Source: Pseudoxanthomonas suwonensis (lineage in GTDB: Bacteria > Pseudomonadota > Gammaproteobacteria > Xanthomonadales > Xanthomonadaceae). Taken from it: a stretch of DNA of 45,888 nt. The position numbers were made by a program, and so were the translations under genes. Of this stretch, positions 25,869 through 34,580 are shown in pieces. The notes beneath the pieces are model-generated. The model did not search any database, was not told the DNA's origin, and was given only the letters and a program-made list of their open reading frames with translations. Each line of letters begins with the position of its first letter. Position 1 is the stretch's first letter. The stretch lies in assembly GCA_030535605.1 (NCBI GenBank), contig JAUNRQ010000011.1, forward strand, positions 1 through 45,888, given 5' to 3'.

Positions 25869-26684
25869 ATGACCCTCGCTAACAAGACCGTCTTCATCAC
25901 CGGTGCCTCGCGCGGCATCGGCCTGGCCATCGCGCTGCGGGCTGCGCGTGATGGTGCCAACGTGGTGATCGCCGCCAAGTCGGCGGTGCCCAACCCGAAG
26001 TTGCCCGGGACCATCCACAGTGCAGCCGAGGCGGTGGAGCAGGCGGGCGGCAAGGCCTTGGCGATCCGCTGCGACATCCGTGACGAAGCCGATGTGCAGG
26101 CGGCGATCGCCGCCACCGTGGAGCGCTTCGGTGGCCTCGACATCCTCGTCAACAACGCCAGCGCGATCTGGCTGGCCGGGGTGATGGACACACCGATGAA
26201 GCGATTCGACCTGATGCAGCAGGTCAACGCGCGTGGCAGCTTCCTGTGCGCGCAGGCGGCGCTGCCGGAACTGCTGAAGTCGGACAACCCGCATATCCTG
26301 ACGCTCGCGCCGCCGCCCAGCCTCGACCCCAGATGGTGGGGCCCGCATACCGGCTACACGTTGGCGAAGATGGGAATGAGCCTTGTCACCCTTGGTCTGG
26401 CCGCGGAACTCGCCGGCAAGGGCATCGGCGTCAATGCACTGTGGCCGCGGACGATCATCGCCACCGATGCGTTGAACATGATTCCCGGCATCGACCCGGC
26501 GCGCTGCCGCACGCCGGACATCGTCGCCGATGCCGCACACGCCATCCTCGTGTGCGACGCCGCGATTACCAACGGCCGGTTCTTCATCGACGAGGAGGTG
26601 TTGGCTGAAGCCGGCACCACCGACTTCGAGCGCTACGCGGTCCAGCCCGGCCAGCCGCTGCTGCCGGATCTGTTCCTGGATTGA
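25869..26684 (+). CDS. SDR-family oxidoreductase, HSDL2-like
   Basis: A 271-residue short-chain dehydrogenase/reductase. The NAD(P)-binding 'TGASRGIGLAIA', 'LVNNASAIW' and catalytic 'YTLAK' (Tyr and Lys) are all present. 'HILTLAPPPSLDPRWWGPHTGYTLAKMGMS' and 'VNALWPRTIIATDALNMI' match the HSDL2-type subgroup, whose human member is peroxisomal; bacterial substrates are uncertain, with lipids or fatty-acyl intermediates inferred. The start lies at the right edge of the pyrimidine-rich repeat. The HIT-family gene begins within a few bases of the stop, so an operon is likely. Confidence 0.88.
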   Translation: MTLANKTVFITGASRGIGLAIALRAARDGANVVIAAKSAVPNPKLPGTIHSAAEAVEQAGGKALAIRCDIRDEADVQAAIAATVERFGGLDILVNNASAIWLAGVMDTPMKRFDLMQQVNARGSFLCAQAALPELLKSDNPHILTLAPPPSLDPRWWGPHTGYTLAKMGMSLVTLGLAAELAGKGIGVNALWPRTIIATDALNMIPGIDPARCRTPDIVADAAHAILVCDAAITNGRFFIDEEVLAEAGTTDFERYAVQPGQPLLPDLFLD

Positions 26685-26689
26685 GTGCC

Positions 26690-27130
26690 GTGCACGGGAC
26701 TCGCCACGACGATTGCGTGTTTTGCGACATCATCGCCGGTCGATCCGAGGCAAGCGTCGTCGCCGAGAGCGCGCGGTCGATGGCGTTCCTCGACCTTCGC
26801 CAGGCCCACCCGGGCCACGTTCTGGTGGTACCGCGCACGCATGCCGAAACCATCCTCGACATTACCGCGGCGGATGCGGCGGACGTGATGCAGCTGGCGA
26901 CGCGTGTGGCCCGTGCGCTGCAGGCGGTGCTCCGCCCGGATGGCATGAATGTGTGGCAGTCCAATGGCGAAGCGGGTGGTCAGGAGGTGCCGCATTTCCA
27001 TTTGCACGTGCATCCGCGTGCCACGGCGGACGGTCTGTTCCAGGTCTATCCGGAGGGCGTGCCGGCGGCGGCGGAGCGCGTCGTGCTCGATAGAATGGCC
27101 GAACGGCTGCGCGTGGCGATGTCTGCCTGA
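26690..27130 (+). CDS. HIT-family nucleotide-binding protein
   Basis: A 146-residue HIT (histidine triad) protein of the Hint/HinT type, which hydrolyses adenylated or nucleotide-linked substrates such as AMP-lysine. The triad 'HFHLHVHPR' (H-x-H-x-H) is intact, with 'CVFCDIIAGR' near the N-terminus and 'RQAHPGHVLVVPR' in the body. The start is not certain: GTG at 26690 is chosen, and TTG at 26681 (overlapping the SDR stop) would add three residues. It sits in a dense plus-strand group with SDR, glyoxalase and aminotransferase genes. Confidence 0.92.
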   Translation: MHGTRHDDCVFCDIIAGRSEASVVAESARSMAFLDLRQAHPGHVLVVPRTHAETILDITAADAADVMQLATRVARALQAVLRPDGMNVWQSNGEAGGQEVPHFHLHVHPRATADGLFQVYPEGVPAAAERVVLDRMAERLRVAMSA

Positions 27131-27162
27131 CGCGGCGTTCCCGCCGATGCCCGAGGTCCGAC

Positions 27163-27585
27163 ATGAAATACCTGCACGCCATGCTTCGCGTCCACGACCT
27201 GGACGCCACCGCGCGTTTCCTCACCGAAGGCCTGGGACTGGTGCAGACCCGGCGCATGGACAGCGAAGCGGGCAGGTTCACGCTGGTTTATTTCGCCGCG
27301 CCGGCCAATCCGGACGTGGAGATCGAACTGACCCTGAACTGGGGCAGCGACGAGGATTACGGCAACGCACGCAACTTCGGCCATCTCGCGTTCGAGGTCG
27401 ACGACATCCATGCCATCTGCGCGCACTTGCAGGGGATGGGCGTGACCATCAACCGGCCGCCGCGTGACGGGCGCATGGCCTTCGTCAAGACCCCGGACGG
27501 GATCTCCATCGAGCTGCTGCAGAAGGGCGAAGCGCTTGCGCCGACCGAACCGTGGGCGTCGATGCCCAACAGCGGCGATTGGTAA
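27163..27585 (+). CDS. gloA: Lactoylglutathione lyase (glyoxalase I)
   Basis: A 140-residue glyoxalase I that isomerises the methylglyoxal-glutathione adduct to S-lactoylglutathione, a detoxification step. The metal ligands are recognisable: His in 'YLHAML', Glu in 'VEIELTLNW', His in 'NFGHLAFEV' and Glu in 'ISIELLQKGE'. The length fits the Ni(II)-dependent bacterial class. GAGGTCC precedes the ATG at good spacing. It is ten bases ahead of the aminotransferase gene and 32 bases behind the HIT-family gene. Confidence 0.95.
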   Translation: MKYLHAMLRVHDLDATARFLTEGLGLVQTRRMDSEAGRFTLVYFAAPANPDVEIELTLNWGSDEDYGNARNFGHLAFEVDDIHAICAHLQGMGVTINRPPRDGRMAFVKTPDGISIELLQKGEALAPTEPWASMPNSGDW

Positions 27586-27595
27586 GGGCGGGTCC

Positions 27596-28816
27596 ATGGA
27601 CGCGAAGACCAAGGAACTGCTTGGCATCGCGCAGGCGTTCTGCCTGCCTGTCTACCGCCAGCGGGCAATGGTGCTGGAGCGCGGACAGGGCTCGCGCGTG
27701 TGGGACACGGACGGTCGCCAGTACATCGATTTCGCCAGCGGCATCGCGGTGTGTGCGCTGGGCCATGCCGACCCGGGACTGGTCGATGCGTTGAGCGAAC
27801 AGGCGCGCCGGTTGTGGCACGTCAGCAACGTCTTCCACAGCGAGCCGCCGTTGCGGCTGGCGGCGGAACTGGTGGCCGCGTCCGGCTTCGCGCAGCAGGT
27901 GTTCCTGTGCAATTCCGGTGCAGAAGCCAATGAGGCGGCGATCAAGCTGGTGCGTCGCCACGCCGCCGATCGGGGCCGCTCGCCGGAGCGGCGGGTGATC
28001 GTGACCGCGCGCGGCAGTTTCCACGGCCGCACCCTGGCCACGGTGACGGCGACCGCGCAGCCGGGGTACCAGGAAGGCTTCGAGCCGCTGCCCGGTGGGT
28101 TTCGCTACGTCGATTTCAACAACCTGGCGCAGTTGCAGGCGGCGATGGCCGCCGGCGATGTCTGCGCGGTGTTGCTGGAGCCGGTGCAGGGCGAAGGCGG
28201 GGTGATGCCCGCCGCCGAAGGCTATCTGCAGGGCGTTCGCGCGTTGTGCGATGCGCATGGTGCGCTGCTGGTGCTGGACGAGATCCAGTGCGGGATGGGT
28301 CGAACCGGACCGCTGTTCGCGCATCAGGCCGACGGCGTCGTGCCGGACGTGATGACCCTGGCCAAGGCACTGGGGGCAGGCTTCCCGATCGGCGCCATGC
28401 TGGTGGGCGAGGCGGCGGCGAATGCCTTGCCGTTCGGCAGCCACGGCACCACCTTCGGCGGCAACCCGCTGGCAGCGGCGGTGGCCCGTGCCGCGCTGGC
28501 GCGGATCGACAGCGATGCCATGCGCGAGAACGTGGAGCGCCAGTCGCGCGCGCTGCGCAAGGGGCTGGCTGCCATCAACGCCGACACGGGCGTGTTCAAC
28601 GCCATCCGTGGCCGCGGGTTGATGCTCGGTGCCGTGCTTGCCCCGGCGCATGCCGGCCGCGCAGGCGAGGTGCTGGATGCGGCCGCCGCACAGGGACTGT
28701 TGCTCTTGCAGGCCGGGCCGGACGTGCTGCGTTTCGTGCCGGCATTGACGATTGGCGACGCCGACGTGGCCGGAGGGTTGGAACGCCTGGCAGTGGCATT
28801 GCGCGTGCTGGCCTGA
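27596..28816 (+). CDS. argD: Class III aminotransferase, acetylornithine type
   Basis: A 406-residue PLP-dependent class III aminotransferase. It has 'FASGIAVCALGHADP', 'NSGAEANEAAIKL', 'GSFHGRTLATVTAT', 'EPVQGEGGV', 'LVLDEIQCGMGRTG' (PLP Asp) and 'VMTLAKALGAGFPIGAM' with the Schiff-base Lys, and 'GSHGTTFGGNPLA'. These fit the acetylornithine/succinyl-diaminopimelate aminotransferase group, which acts in arginine synthesis; 4-aminobutyrate or succinylornithine transaminases are alternatives. Other arginine genes are not adjacent, so the argD name is an inference from motifs. The ATG at 27596 has GGGCGGG upstream. Confidence 0.85.
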   Translation: MDAKTKELLGIAQAFCLPVYRQRAMVLERGQGSRVWDTDGRQYIDFASGIAVCALGHADPGLVDALSEQARRLWHVSNVFHSEPPLRLAAELVAASGFAQQVFLCNSGAEANEAAIKLVRRHAADRGRSPERRVIVTARGSFHGRTLATVTATAQPGYQEGFEPLPGGFRYVDFNNLAQLQAAMAAGDVCAVLLEPVQGEGGVMPAAEGYLQGVRALCDAHGALLVLDEIQCGMGRTGPLFAHQADGVVPDVMTLAKALGAGFPIGAMLVGEAAANALPFGSHGTTFGGNPLAAAVARAALARIDSDAMRENVERQSRALRKGLAAINADTGVFNAIRGRGLMLGAVLAPAHAGRAGEVLDAAAAQGLLLLQAGPDVLRFVPALTIGDADVAGGLERLAVALRVLA

Positions 28817-28839
28817 TCCTGCAGCCGCAAGTCGCTGGG

Positions 28840-28879
28840 CCGGCACGCGGAAGGTGCGCCGGACTGCGCTGCGTGCCGG
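28840..28879. promoter_or_regulatory. Inverted repeat upstream of brnQ
   Basis: CCGGCACGC (28840-28848) pairs with GCGTGCCGG (28871-28879) over nine bases with a 22-base loop. It lies between argD and brnQ and could be an attenuator, a terminator for the upstream operon without a U-tract, or a regulatory site. Confidence 0.35.
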
Positions 28880-28951
28880 TGCGAGCGACGTTGCTGCCCG
28901 GCGCGGCTTTGCTGGTAGGGTAGGGCGCTTTCAAGCGGAAACCCGAGCACC

Positions 28952-30295
28952 ATGCCTCAAGCCACGTCACCGCGCCTGCCCGTCGGCGTCCTCGTTGCCA
29001 TCGGGATGATGCTGTTCGCGTTGTTCTTCGGCGCCGGCAACCTGATCTTCCCCGCCGCGCTCGGCCAGCAGGCGGGGGCCAGCATGTGGCCGGCGGCCGC
29101 CGGATTTCTCATCACCGGCGTGGGTCTGCCGTTGGCGGGCGTGGTGGCGATGGGCATTTCCGGTGCGCGTGATCTGCAGGCGCTGTCCTCCCGCGTGCAT
29201 CCGTGGTTCGGCGTCGCCTTCACCGTGGCGCTGTACCTGACCATCGGTCCGCTGTTCGCGATCCCGCGCACCGGCTCGGTGGCATTCGAGCTGGGCTTGA
29301 CCTACTGGCTGCCCGAACAGGGGCGCAAGCCGTGGGAAATCGGGTTCCTGCTGGTGTTCTTCGGTCTTGCGCTGTGGCTGGCGTTGTCGCCGGGCCGGCT
29401 GGTCGATCGCATCGGCCGGGTGTTGACGCCACTGCTGCTGCTGGCGATGGCGGTGCTGATCGTGGCCACGTTCGTGGCGCCGATGGGCGTGCCGATGGCG
29501 CCGCAGGACAACTACCAGTCCGGGCCCTTCCTGCAGGGCTTCCTTGCCGGTTATGAAACCATGGACGCGCTGGCGGCGCTGGTGTTCGGGATCCTCGTGC
29601 TGCAAGCGGTGCGCCAGGCAGGGATCGCCGAGGTGGGCAGCGTGGCGCGGGCCACGTTCACCGCCGGGCTTGTCGCGGCGGTGCTGCTGGCCGTGGTGTA
29701 CGTGTGCATTGCCCGCATGGGCGCGATGAGCAACGAGGTGCTCGGCCTGCGCGAGAACGGCGCACAGGTATTGTCGGGCGTGGCCGCCCATTACTACGGT
29801 GCCTGGGGTGCCGCGCTGCTGGGGGTGATGGTGTTCCTCGCGTGTATGACCACCGCGGTCGGCCTGATCGCGGCCTGTGCCACCTATTTCCACCGACTGT
29901 TTCCACGCCTGGGCTATCGCCTGCTGGCCTGCCTGTTCGCGCTCGCCTCGTTCCTCGTCGCGAGCATGGGTTTGAACGCGATCCTGTCCGCGGCGGTGCC
30001 GGTGCTGGTGTTCCTGTATCCGCTGACCATCGTGCTGGTGGTCCTGGCCTTCGGCCAGCACCTGTTCGGCTGGGGCGCGCCGGTGTGGCGTTGGGCGATG
30101 GGCGCGACCGTGCTGGCGGCGCTGTTGCATGCGCTGCAAGGCAGTGCGCTGATGCCCGAGGCGCTGCAGGGTGTGCTGGCGAACATCCCGGGTCAGGCCG
30201 TGGGCATGGGCTGGATGTGGTTCGCGCTGGTCGGATTGGCCATCGGCCTGTTGCATTGGCTGGCGAGCGGTCGGCGACCGCTGGCGGCGGGCTGA
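28952..30295 (+). CDS. brnQ: Branched-chain amino acid:cation symporter
   Basis: A 447-residue LIVCS-family transporter that imports leucine, isoleucine and valine with Na+ or H+. 'LFFGAGNLIFPAALGQQAG', 'ITGVGLPLAGVVAM' and 'GPLFAIPRTGSVAFELGL' are highly conserved in BrnQ, and 12 membrane segments can be placed. Length is typical. The ribosome binding site is weak. It follows the aminotransferase group after 135 bases that hold an inverted repeat, so it may have its own promoter. Convergent with the FecA-like receptor. Confidence 0.95.
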   Translation: MPQATSPRLPVGVLVAIGMMLFALFFGAGNLIFPAALGQQAGASMWPAAAGFLITGVGLPLAGVVAMGISGARDLQALSSRVHPWFGVAFTVALYLTIGPLFAIPRTGSVAFELGLTYWLPEQGRKPWEIGFLLVFFGLALWLALSPGRLVDRIGRVLTPLLLLAMAVLIVATFVAPMGVPMAPQDNYQSGPFLQGFLAGYETMDALAALVFGILVLQAVRQAGIAEVGSVARATFTAGLVAAVLLAVVYVCIARMGAMSNEVLGLRENGAQVLSGVAAHYYGAWGAALLGVMVFLACMTTAVGLIAACATYFHRLFPRLGYRLLACLFALASFLVASMGLNAILSAAVPVLVFLYPLTIVLVVLAFGQHLFGWGAPVWRWAMGATVLAALLHALQGSALMPEALQGVLANIPGQAVGMGWMWFALVGLAIGLLHWLASGRRPLAAG

Positions 30296-30303
30296 GCCGG
30301 GCG

Positions 30304-30324
30304 CCCGCCTGGCGGCCAGGCGGG
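30304..30324. terminator. Hairpin between convergent genes, copy A
   Basis: CCCGCCTGG and CCAGGCGGG pair perfectly over nine bases around a CGG loop, eight bases past the brnQ stop. There is no U-tract, but its position between brnQ and the opposing receptor gene suggests a two-way end signal. Confidence 0.5.
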
Positions 30325-30330
30325 ATCGGA

Positions 30331-30348
30331 CCCCGGCATTCACCGGGG
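30331..30348. terminator. Hairpin between convergent genes, copy B
   Basis: CCCCGG and CCGGGG form a six-base stem with a six-base loop, immediately beyond the first hairpin. Together they fill much of the 88 bases between brnQ and the receptor gene. Confidence 0.4.
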
Positions 30349-30383
30349 CCAGGCCACGCGTGCTCGAGTGCTTCGCTGGTGCC

Positions 30384-32639
30384 TCAGAAGGTCAAGCGCA
30401 AGCCCACGCTGAGGCTGCGTGGCGCATTGCCGCGGGCACCGTCGGCACCCCGGTGGGTGATGCGTTGCTGGTCGAACAGGTTGTCGATGCGCGCATAGGC
30501 CTCGGCGGCCTCGCTGAGGCGGTAATGGCTGCTGAGGTTGGCGGTGAACAGTGACTGCGTGCGCAGCAGGGTGGTGTCGACCCCGATGCGGCCGGCGCTG
30601 TTGTCGGTCCACGCGCCATCGCTGTAATGCAGCGCCAGGTAGTTGCGCCAGCGACCGGCTTCCGCGCCCAGTTGCAGGGTGCCGGTGTGCTTCGGGGTGT
30701 ATTCGATGACATCGCCCTTCAGCACGCTGCCGGTATCGGAGGCATGCGTGTACTCGCCGTCGGTCCAGGTCCAGGCGGCGCGCACCGGGATCCGCAGGTT
30801 GCCGTTGTCGTACAGGTTGGCGAAGGCACCCAGTTCCAGGCCGTAGACCTGCTTGCGGCCGGTCTGTTCGGTGCCGTCGATGGCCCCGCCGGGACAGGGA
30901 TTGGCCACCAGGCAGGCGCGCATGGCGTTGCGGTAGTCGGTGTGGAAGCCGATGGCATCCACGCCGACGCTGCCGCTGCGAAAGCGCAGGCCGCCTTCCA
31001 GGTTCAGGCTTTCCTCGCCGCGCGTGCCGGCGGCGGCATTGTTGCCGGGAGGCGCGAAACCCTGATGGATGCCGCCGAGCACGGTCCAGTCCGCGTTGAT
31101 CGCGTAGTTCATGCCCAGGCCCGCCGTCGTCTTCGACAGGGCATTGGTGCGGCGCGCGGCGCGCTGTTCCGGGGTCGGGTTGGCGACCAGGTTGGCGCGC
31201 GTGCGGATGTCTTCATGACGCACGATCGGCAGCAGGGTCCAGTCGCCGATGCGGATGCGGTCGGCCAACCACACCGACCAGGCGCGGGCGTCGCCGTGGC
31301 TGGGCGTGGCCGCCTCGGTGCGTTCGAACACCAGCGAGCCGTTGCGTTGCTGGTAGACGCTGTTGCCGATGCCGTTGACCGCATTGCCGGTGGTGTCTTC
31401 GTGGTAGCGCGCCCCGACGGTCAGTTCATGCTCGACCTGGGCGCCGAACATCGCCAGCAGTTCGGTTTGCACGCCCTGTGCGCGGAACGCCTGATGGTTG
31501 TGGCCGTAGCGCACGCCATTGGCATGGGTGGTGTCCAGGTGTCCGTCGAGGACCCCTTGCAGGTGCGCGGCCTGCGGGTTGCCCGACTGGATGCGGTTGG
31601 TGATCGATCCCAGGCCGATGCCTTCGACCTGGTTGAGGCGGTCGTAATGCCGGTGCGTGTCCAGCCGGTAAACGGCGCTGGACAGCGACAGGTTCTCGCC
31701 GAAGCCGATCCGGTGCCGCAGGCTCGTGCCCTTGCGACCACGCCGCATCTGCTCCAGTTCGCCCAGGCCATAGCGGCGGTTGGGGTTCGCGCGGAAGTCG
31801 GCATCGGTCAGTCCCAGGTAGCTGACGTTTCCGGTGTCGTCGGCGTACTGCAGTTTCAATTCCGCCTGTTGCTGGAAGCGGGCGTCATCGGCGCTTGTCC
31901 AGCGCAGCTTGGCGATCGCTTCGGACGACTGCATCCCGGCATCGCGACGGCTGCGGTCGAGCTGCTGCGGGCCATCGGTACGGTGTTGCCAGGTTTCCAC
32001 CAGCCAGCCCCATTGTCCGGCGCTGCCACCGTGATGGGCGTGGAGGCGACGGTCGTTGAAGGAGCCGAGTTCAAACGCGGCACTGCCGCCGGTGTGCGCG
32101 GGGATCGGCGTCGAGATCAGGTTGACCACGCCAGAAGTGGTCTGCGGCCCGTGCAGCAGTGTTTCCGGTCCCTTCAGCACCTCGACCATGTGCATGCGGC
32201 CGATGTTGGGGAAAAAGTAGGCCGAGGTGTTGGCATAGGGCGCCATCGCCGCGGGGATGCCGTCTTCCAGCAGCGAGATGCGATCGCTGCGGCCAGCGCT
32301 GGAGGCGCGAACCGAAATGCGCGGGAAGAAACCCAGCGCGTTCTCCTCGCGGGTGTAGACGCCGGGCACGCTCGCCAGCACGTCGTTGGCGTTGGCCGAG
32401 CCGAACTTGTCCAGTTCGCGTGCACTGAGCACGTAGGCCGAGCCGGTGCTGGATTGCGGATCGTCGCTGTGGCCGATGACACGCACCGCGTCCAGTTCTT
32501 GGGGGGCGGCGGGGGCGGCGGGCAGGGGGCCGCCGACGGCTGGGTCCTGTGCCAAGGAAGGGCCGGCGAGGACGGCGAGCACCGCCAGTGACAGCGCGGC
32601 CACGCGAACGCGGCCAGTCGGGTTGCGGGTGGGAAGCAT
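30384..32639 (-). CDS. TonB-dependent siderophore receptor, FecA-like
   Basis: A 751-residue outer-membrane receptor, probably for a ferric chelate. The signal peptide ends near 'LAGPSLAQ'. A TonB-box-like 'LDAVRVIGHS' follows. The plug (about 60-175) contains 'VLASVPGVYTREE' and 'EDGIPAAMAPYANTSAYFFPN', 'KGPETLLHGPQTTSGVVNLIS', close to FecA-type receptors; the chain ends '...SVGLRLTF' with terminal Phe. The ATG at 32639 has AAGGAA upstream; the longer frame to 32711 runs through the Fur box. No FecI/FecR pair is in the window, so regulation is probably direct by Fur. Composition matches the core chromosome, unlike the receptor at 259-3057. Confidence 0.93.
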   Translation of the reverse strand: MLPTRNPTGRVRVAALSLAVLAVLAGPSLAQDPAVGGPLPAAPAAPQELDAVRVIGHSDDPQSSTGSAYVLSARELDKFGSANANDVLASVPGVYTREENALGFFPRISVRASSAGRSDRISLLEDGIPAAMAPYANTSAYFFPNIGRMHMVEVLKGPETLLHGPQTTSGVVNLISTPIPAHTGGSAAFELGSFNDRRLHAHHGGSAGQWGWLVETWQHRTDGPQQLDRSRRDAGMQSSEAIAKLRWTSADDARFQQQAELKLQYADDTGNVSYLGLTDADFRANPNRRYGLGELEQMRRGRKGTSLRHRIGFGENLSLSSAVYRLDTHRHYDRLNQVEGIGLGSITNRIQSGNPQAAHLQGVLDGHLDTTHANGVRYGHNHQAFRAQGVQTELLAMFGAQVEHELTVGARYHEDTTGNAVNGIGNSVYQQRNGSLVFERTEAATPSHGDARAWSVWLADRIRIGDWTLLPIVRHEDIRTRANLVANPTPEQRAARRTNALSKTTAGLGMNYAINADWTVLGGIHQGFAPPGNNAAAGTRGEESLNLEGGLRFRSGSVGVDAIGFHTDYRNAMRACLVANPCPGGAIDGTEQTGRKQVYGLELGAFANLYDNGNLRIPVRAAWTWTDGEYTHASDTGSVLKGDVIEYTPKHTGTLQLGAEAGRWRNYLALHYSDGAWTDNSAGRIGVDTTLLRTQSLFTANLSSHYRLSEAAEAYARIDNLFDQQRITHRGADGARGNAPRSLSVGLRLTF

Positions 32640-32696
32640 GGGGTTCCTTGCGTCTGGAAGGAAAGAAGGCGTCGGTGACGTGAGGGAAATAGTATT

Positions 32697-32715
32697 GATA
32701 ACGATTCGCATTTAC
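32697..32715 (-). promoter_or_regulatory. Fur box upstream of the FecA-like receptor
   Basis: GATAACGATTCGCATTTAC matches 13 of 19 positions of the consensus Fur box GATAATGATAATCATTATC, counted by eye. It lies about 60 bases upstream of the receptor start, in the right place to block its promoter under iron-rich conditions. The divergent gspF gene starts 116 bases to the right and might also be affected. Confidence 0.8.
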
Positions 32716-32830
32716 AACAGCCGCCGGGAGGTTTGATCGGCTCGGGCGTCCGGTGGCGCACGCGGCATCGACTTGCACGCCTTCGCCCGCACCGCCAAGC
32801 TGGCGGCCCCGGGTCTTCCGCAGCGCTTGC

Positions 32831-34045
32831 ATGCCCCTCTACCAGTTCAAGGCCGTCAACGCCCAAGGCGAGCTCGTCGATGGCGAAATGGAGGCCGCCA
32901 ACGAGCGCGAGGTCGCCCTGCGCCTGCAGCAGCAGGGGCAGATGCCGGTCGAAGCACGGCTGGCGGGCAGCGGCGGTGGCCGCAGCCTCGGCCAGTTGTT
33001 GCGGCGGCGGCCGCTGGCCGGGCAACGGCTGGTGCAGTTCACCCAGCAGCTGGCGACGTTGCTGCAGGCCGGGCAACCGCTGGACCGCGCGCTGGGTACG
33101 CTGCTGGACCTGCCCGAGGACGAGGCCGCGCGGCGCAGCATCGGCGAACTGCGCGACGCCGTCCGTGGGGGCGCGTCCTTGTCCTCGGCGCTGGAACGGC
33201 AGCAGGCGACCTTCGGCAAGCTGTACATCAACATGGTGCGTGCCGGGGAAGCCGGCGGCAGCCTGCAGCAGACCCTGGCGCGGCTGGCCGATTACATGGA
33301 GCGCGCCCAGGCCCTGCGCGGACGGGTGACCAACGCGCTGGTGTATCCGGTGATCCTGCTGGTGATGGTCAGCCTGAGCCTGCTGTTCCTGCTGGGCTTC
33401 GTGGTGCCGCAGTTCGCGGCGATGTATGAAAGCCTGGACGCCGGCCTGCCGTGGTTCTCGCAGGTGGTGCTGTCGGTGGGCATGTTCGTGCGTGACTGGT
33501 GGCTGGTGATGGTGGTGCTGCCACTGCTGGCACTGTGGTGGTTCGACCGCCGTCGCCGCGATCCGGTGTTCCGACTGGCGCTGGACCGCTGGCTGCTGGG
33601 CAACCGGTTCAGCGGACCGCTGGTGGCCAAAATGGAAACCGCGCGCCTGGCGCGGACGCTGGGCACGTTGCTGCACAACGGCGTGCCGTTGCTGTCGGCG
33701 CTGGGGATCGCCCGTGGCGTGCTCGGCAACCAGGTACTGGCCGATGCGCTGTCCGCGGCCACCGAGCAGGTGCGCCACGGCAGCTCGCTGGCCTCGTCGC
33801 TGGCGCGGCACGAGGGCTTCCCGCGGCTGGCGCTGCAGATGGTCCAGGTGGGCGAGGAGTCCGGTCAGCTGGATGCGATGCTGCTGCGGACTGCCGACAC
33901 CTTCGAGAACGAGACCGGGCTGGCGCTGGATCGGCTGCTGGCCGCACTGGTGCCGGTGCTGACCCTGTTCCTGGCGCTGGTGGTCGGGGTGGTGATCCTT
34001 GCGGTCCTGGTGCCGATCTACGACCTGACGAGCGTGATCGGCTGA
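32831..34045 (+). CDS. gspF: Type II secretion inner-membrane protein F
   Basis: A 404-residue inner-membrane platform protein of the type II secretion machine, homologous to PilC. 'MPLYQFKAVNAQGELVDGEM' is a typical N-terminus. Two repeated cytoplasmic domains and three membrane helices can be placed, with 'MVRAGEAGGSLQQTLARLADYME' in the first repeat and 'QVGEESGQLDAMLLRTADTFENE' in the second. It is the first gene of the operon here. In Xanthomonas the ATPase gene xpsE normally sits immediately upstream, but here the FecA-like receptor takes that position. It is divergent from that receptor. Confidence 0.95.
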   Translation: MPLYQFKAVNAQGELVDGEMEAANEREVALRLQQQGQMPVEARLAGSGGGRSLGQLLRRRPLAGQRLVQFTQQLATLLQAGQPLDRALGTLLDLPEDEAARRSIGELRDAVRGGASLSSALERQQATFGKLYINMVRAGEAGGSLQQTLARLADYMERAQALRGRVTNALVYPVILLVMVSLSLLFLLGFVVPQFAAMYESLDAGLPWFSQVVLSVGMFVRDWWLVMVVLPLLALWWFDRRRRDPVFRLALDRWLLGNRFSGPLVAKMETARLARTLGTLLHNGVPLLSALGIARGVLGNQVLADALSAATEQVRHGSSLASSLARHEGFPRLALQMVQVGEESGQLDAMLLRTADTFENETGLALDRLLAALVPVLTLFLALVVGVVILAVLVPIYDLTSVIG

Positions 34046-34143
34046 GCCATTCGGCCGCTGGGCAGTGCCGTGGTCAGGCAGCGGCCACGGAACTTGGTCA
34101 CAATGCGCCGTTCCAATCCTGTTCCCGACACGGACCCTTCCGC

Positions 34144-34572
34144 ATGTCCCAGCGATTCCAGCCCCGCCTGTCCCGCGCCGGCCGCCAGCGTGGTTTCAGC
34201 CTGATCGAGATCATCATCGTGGTGGTCATCATTGCCGCCATCGCCGCCTTCGTGGCCAGCCGCACCCTCGGCGGCGGCGACCGCGCCAAGGTCAACCTTG
34301 CCCGCGCCCAGGTGCAAACCGTGGCCGAAAAGATCCAGCAGTTCGAAATGGATACCGGCCGCCTGCCCAATGCGTTGCAGGAGCTGGTCACCGCGCCGGG
34401 CGTGCCCGGCTGGCTTGGCCCCTATGCGCGCGAACCGGACCTGCTGGACCCGTGGAACACGCCGTTCCACTACCAGGTTCCCGGCCAGGGACAGCGTTTC
34501 GACCTGGTCAGCCATGGCACGGACCGCGCACCCGGCGGTGAAAGCACGGCCGCTGACATCCGTTACGAATAA
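34144..34572 (+). CDS. gspG: Type II secretion major pseudopilin
   Basis: A 142-residue major pseudopilin that forms the periplasmic pseudopilus. The prepilin peptidase site is 'RQRG/FSLIE' (Gly17 cut, Phe18 methylated, Glu22 at mature +5), followed by the hydrophobic helix 'IIIVVVIIAAIAAFVAS'. The C-terminal part holds 'YAREPDLLDPWNTPFHYQVPG', conserved in GspG, and calcium-site-like acidic residues. It starts 98 bases after gspF, the largest gap in the operon, which may hold an extra promoter. gspH follows after eight bases. Confidence 0.96.
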   Translation: MSQRFQPRLSRAGRQRGFSLIEIIIVVVIIAAIAAFVASRTLGGGDRAKVNLARAQVQTVAEKIQQFEMDTGRLPNALQELVTAPGVPGWLGPYAREPDLLDPWNTPFHYQVPGQGQRFDLVSHGTDRAPGGESTAADIRYE

Positions 34573-34580
34573 GGGATGCC

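Noticed and set aside
28967..30343. 458-codon minus-strand open frame
   Set aside because: Antisense of brnQ and low-complexity.
30627..32591. 654-codon plus-strand open frame
   Set aside because: Antisense of the FecA-like receptor, without motifs.
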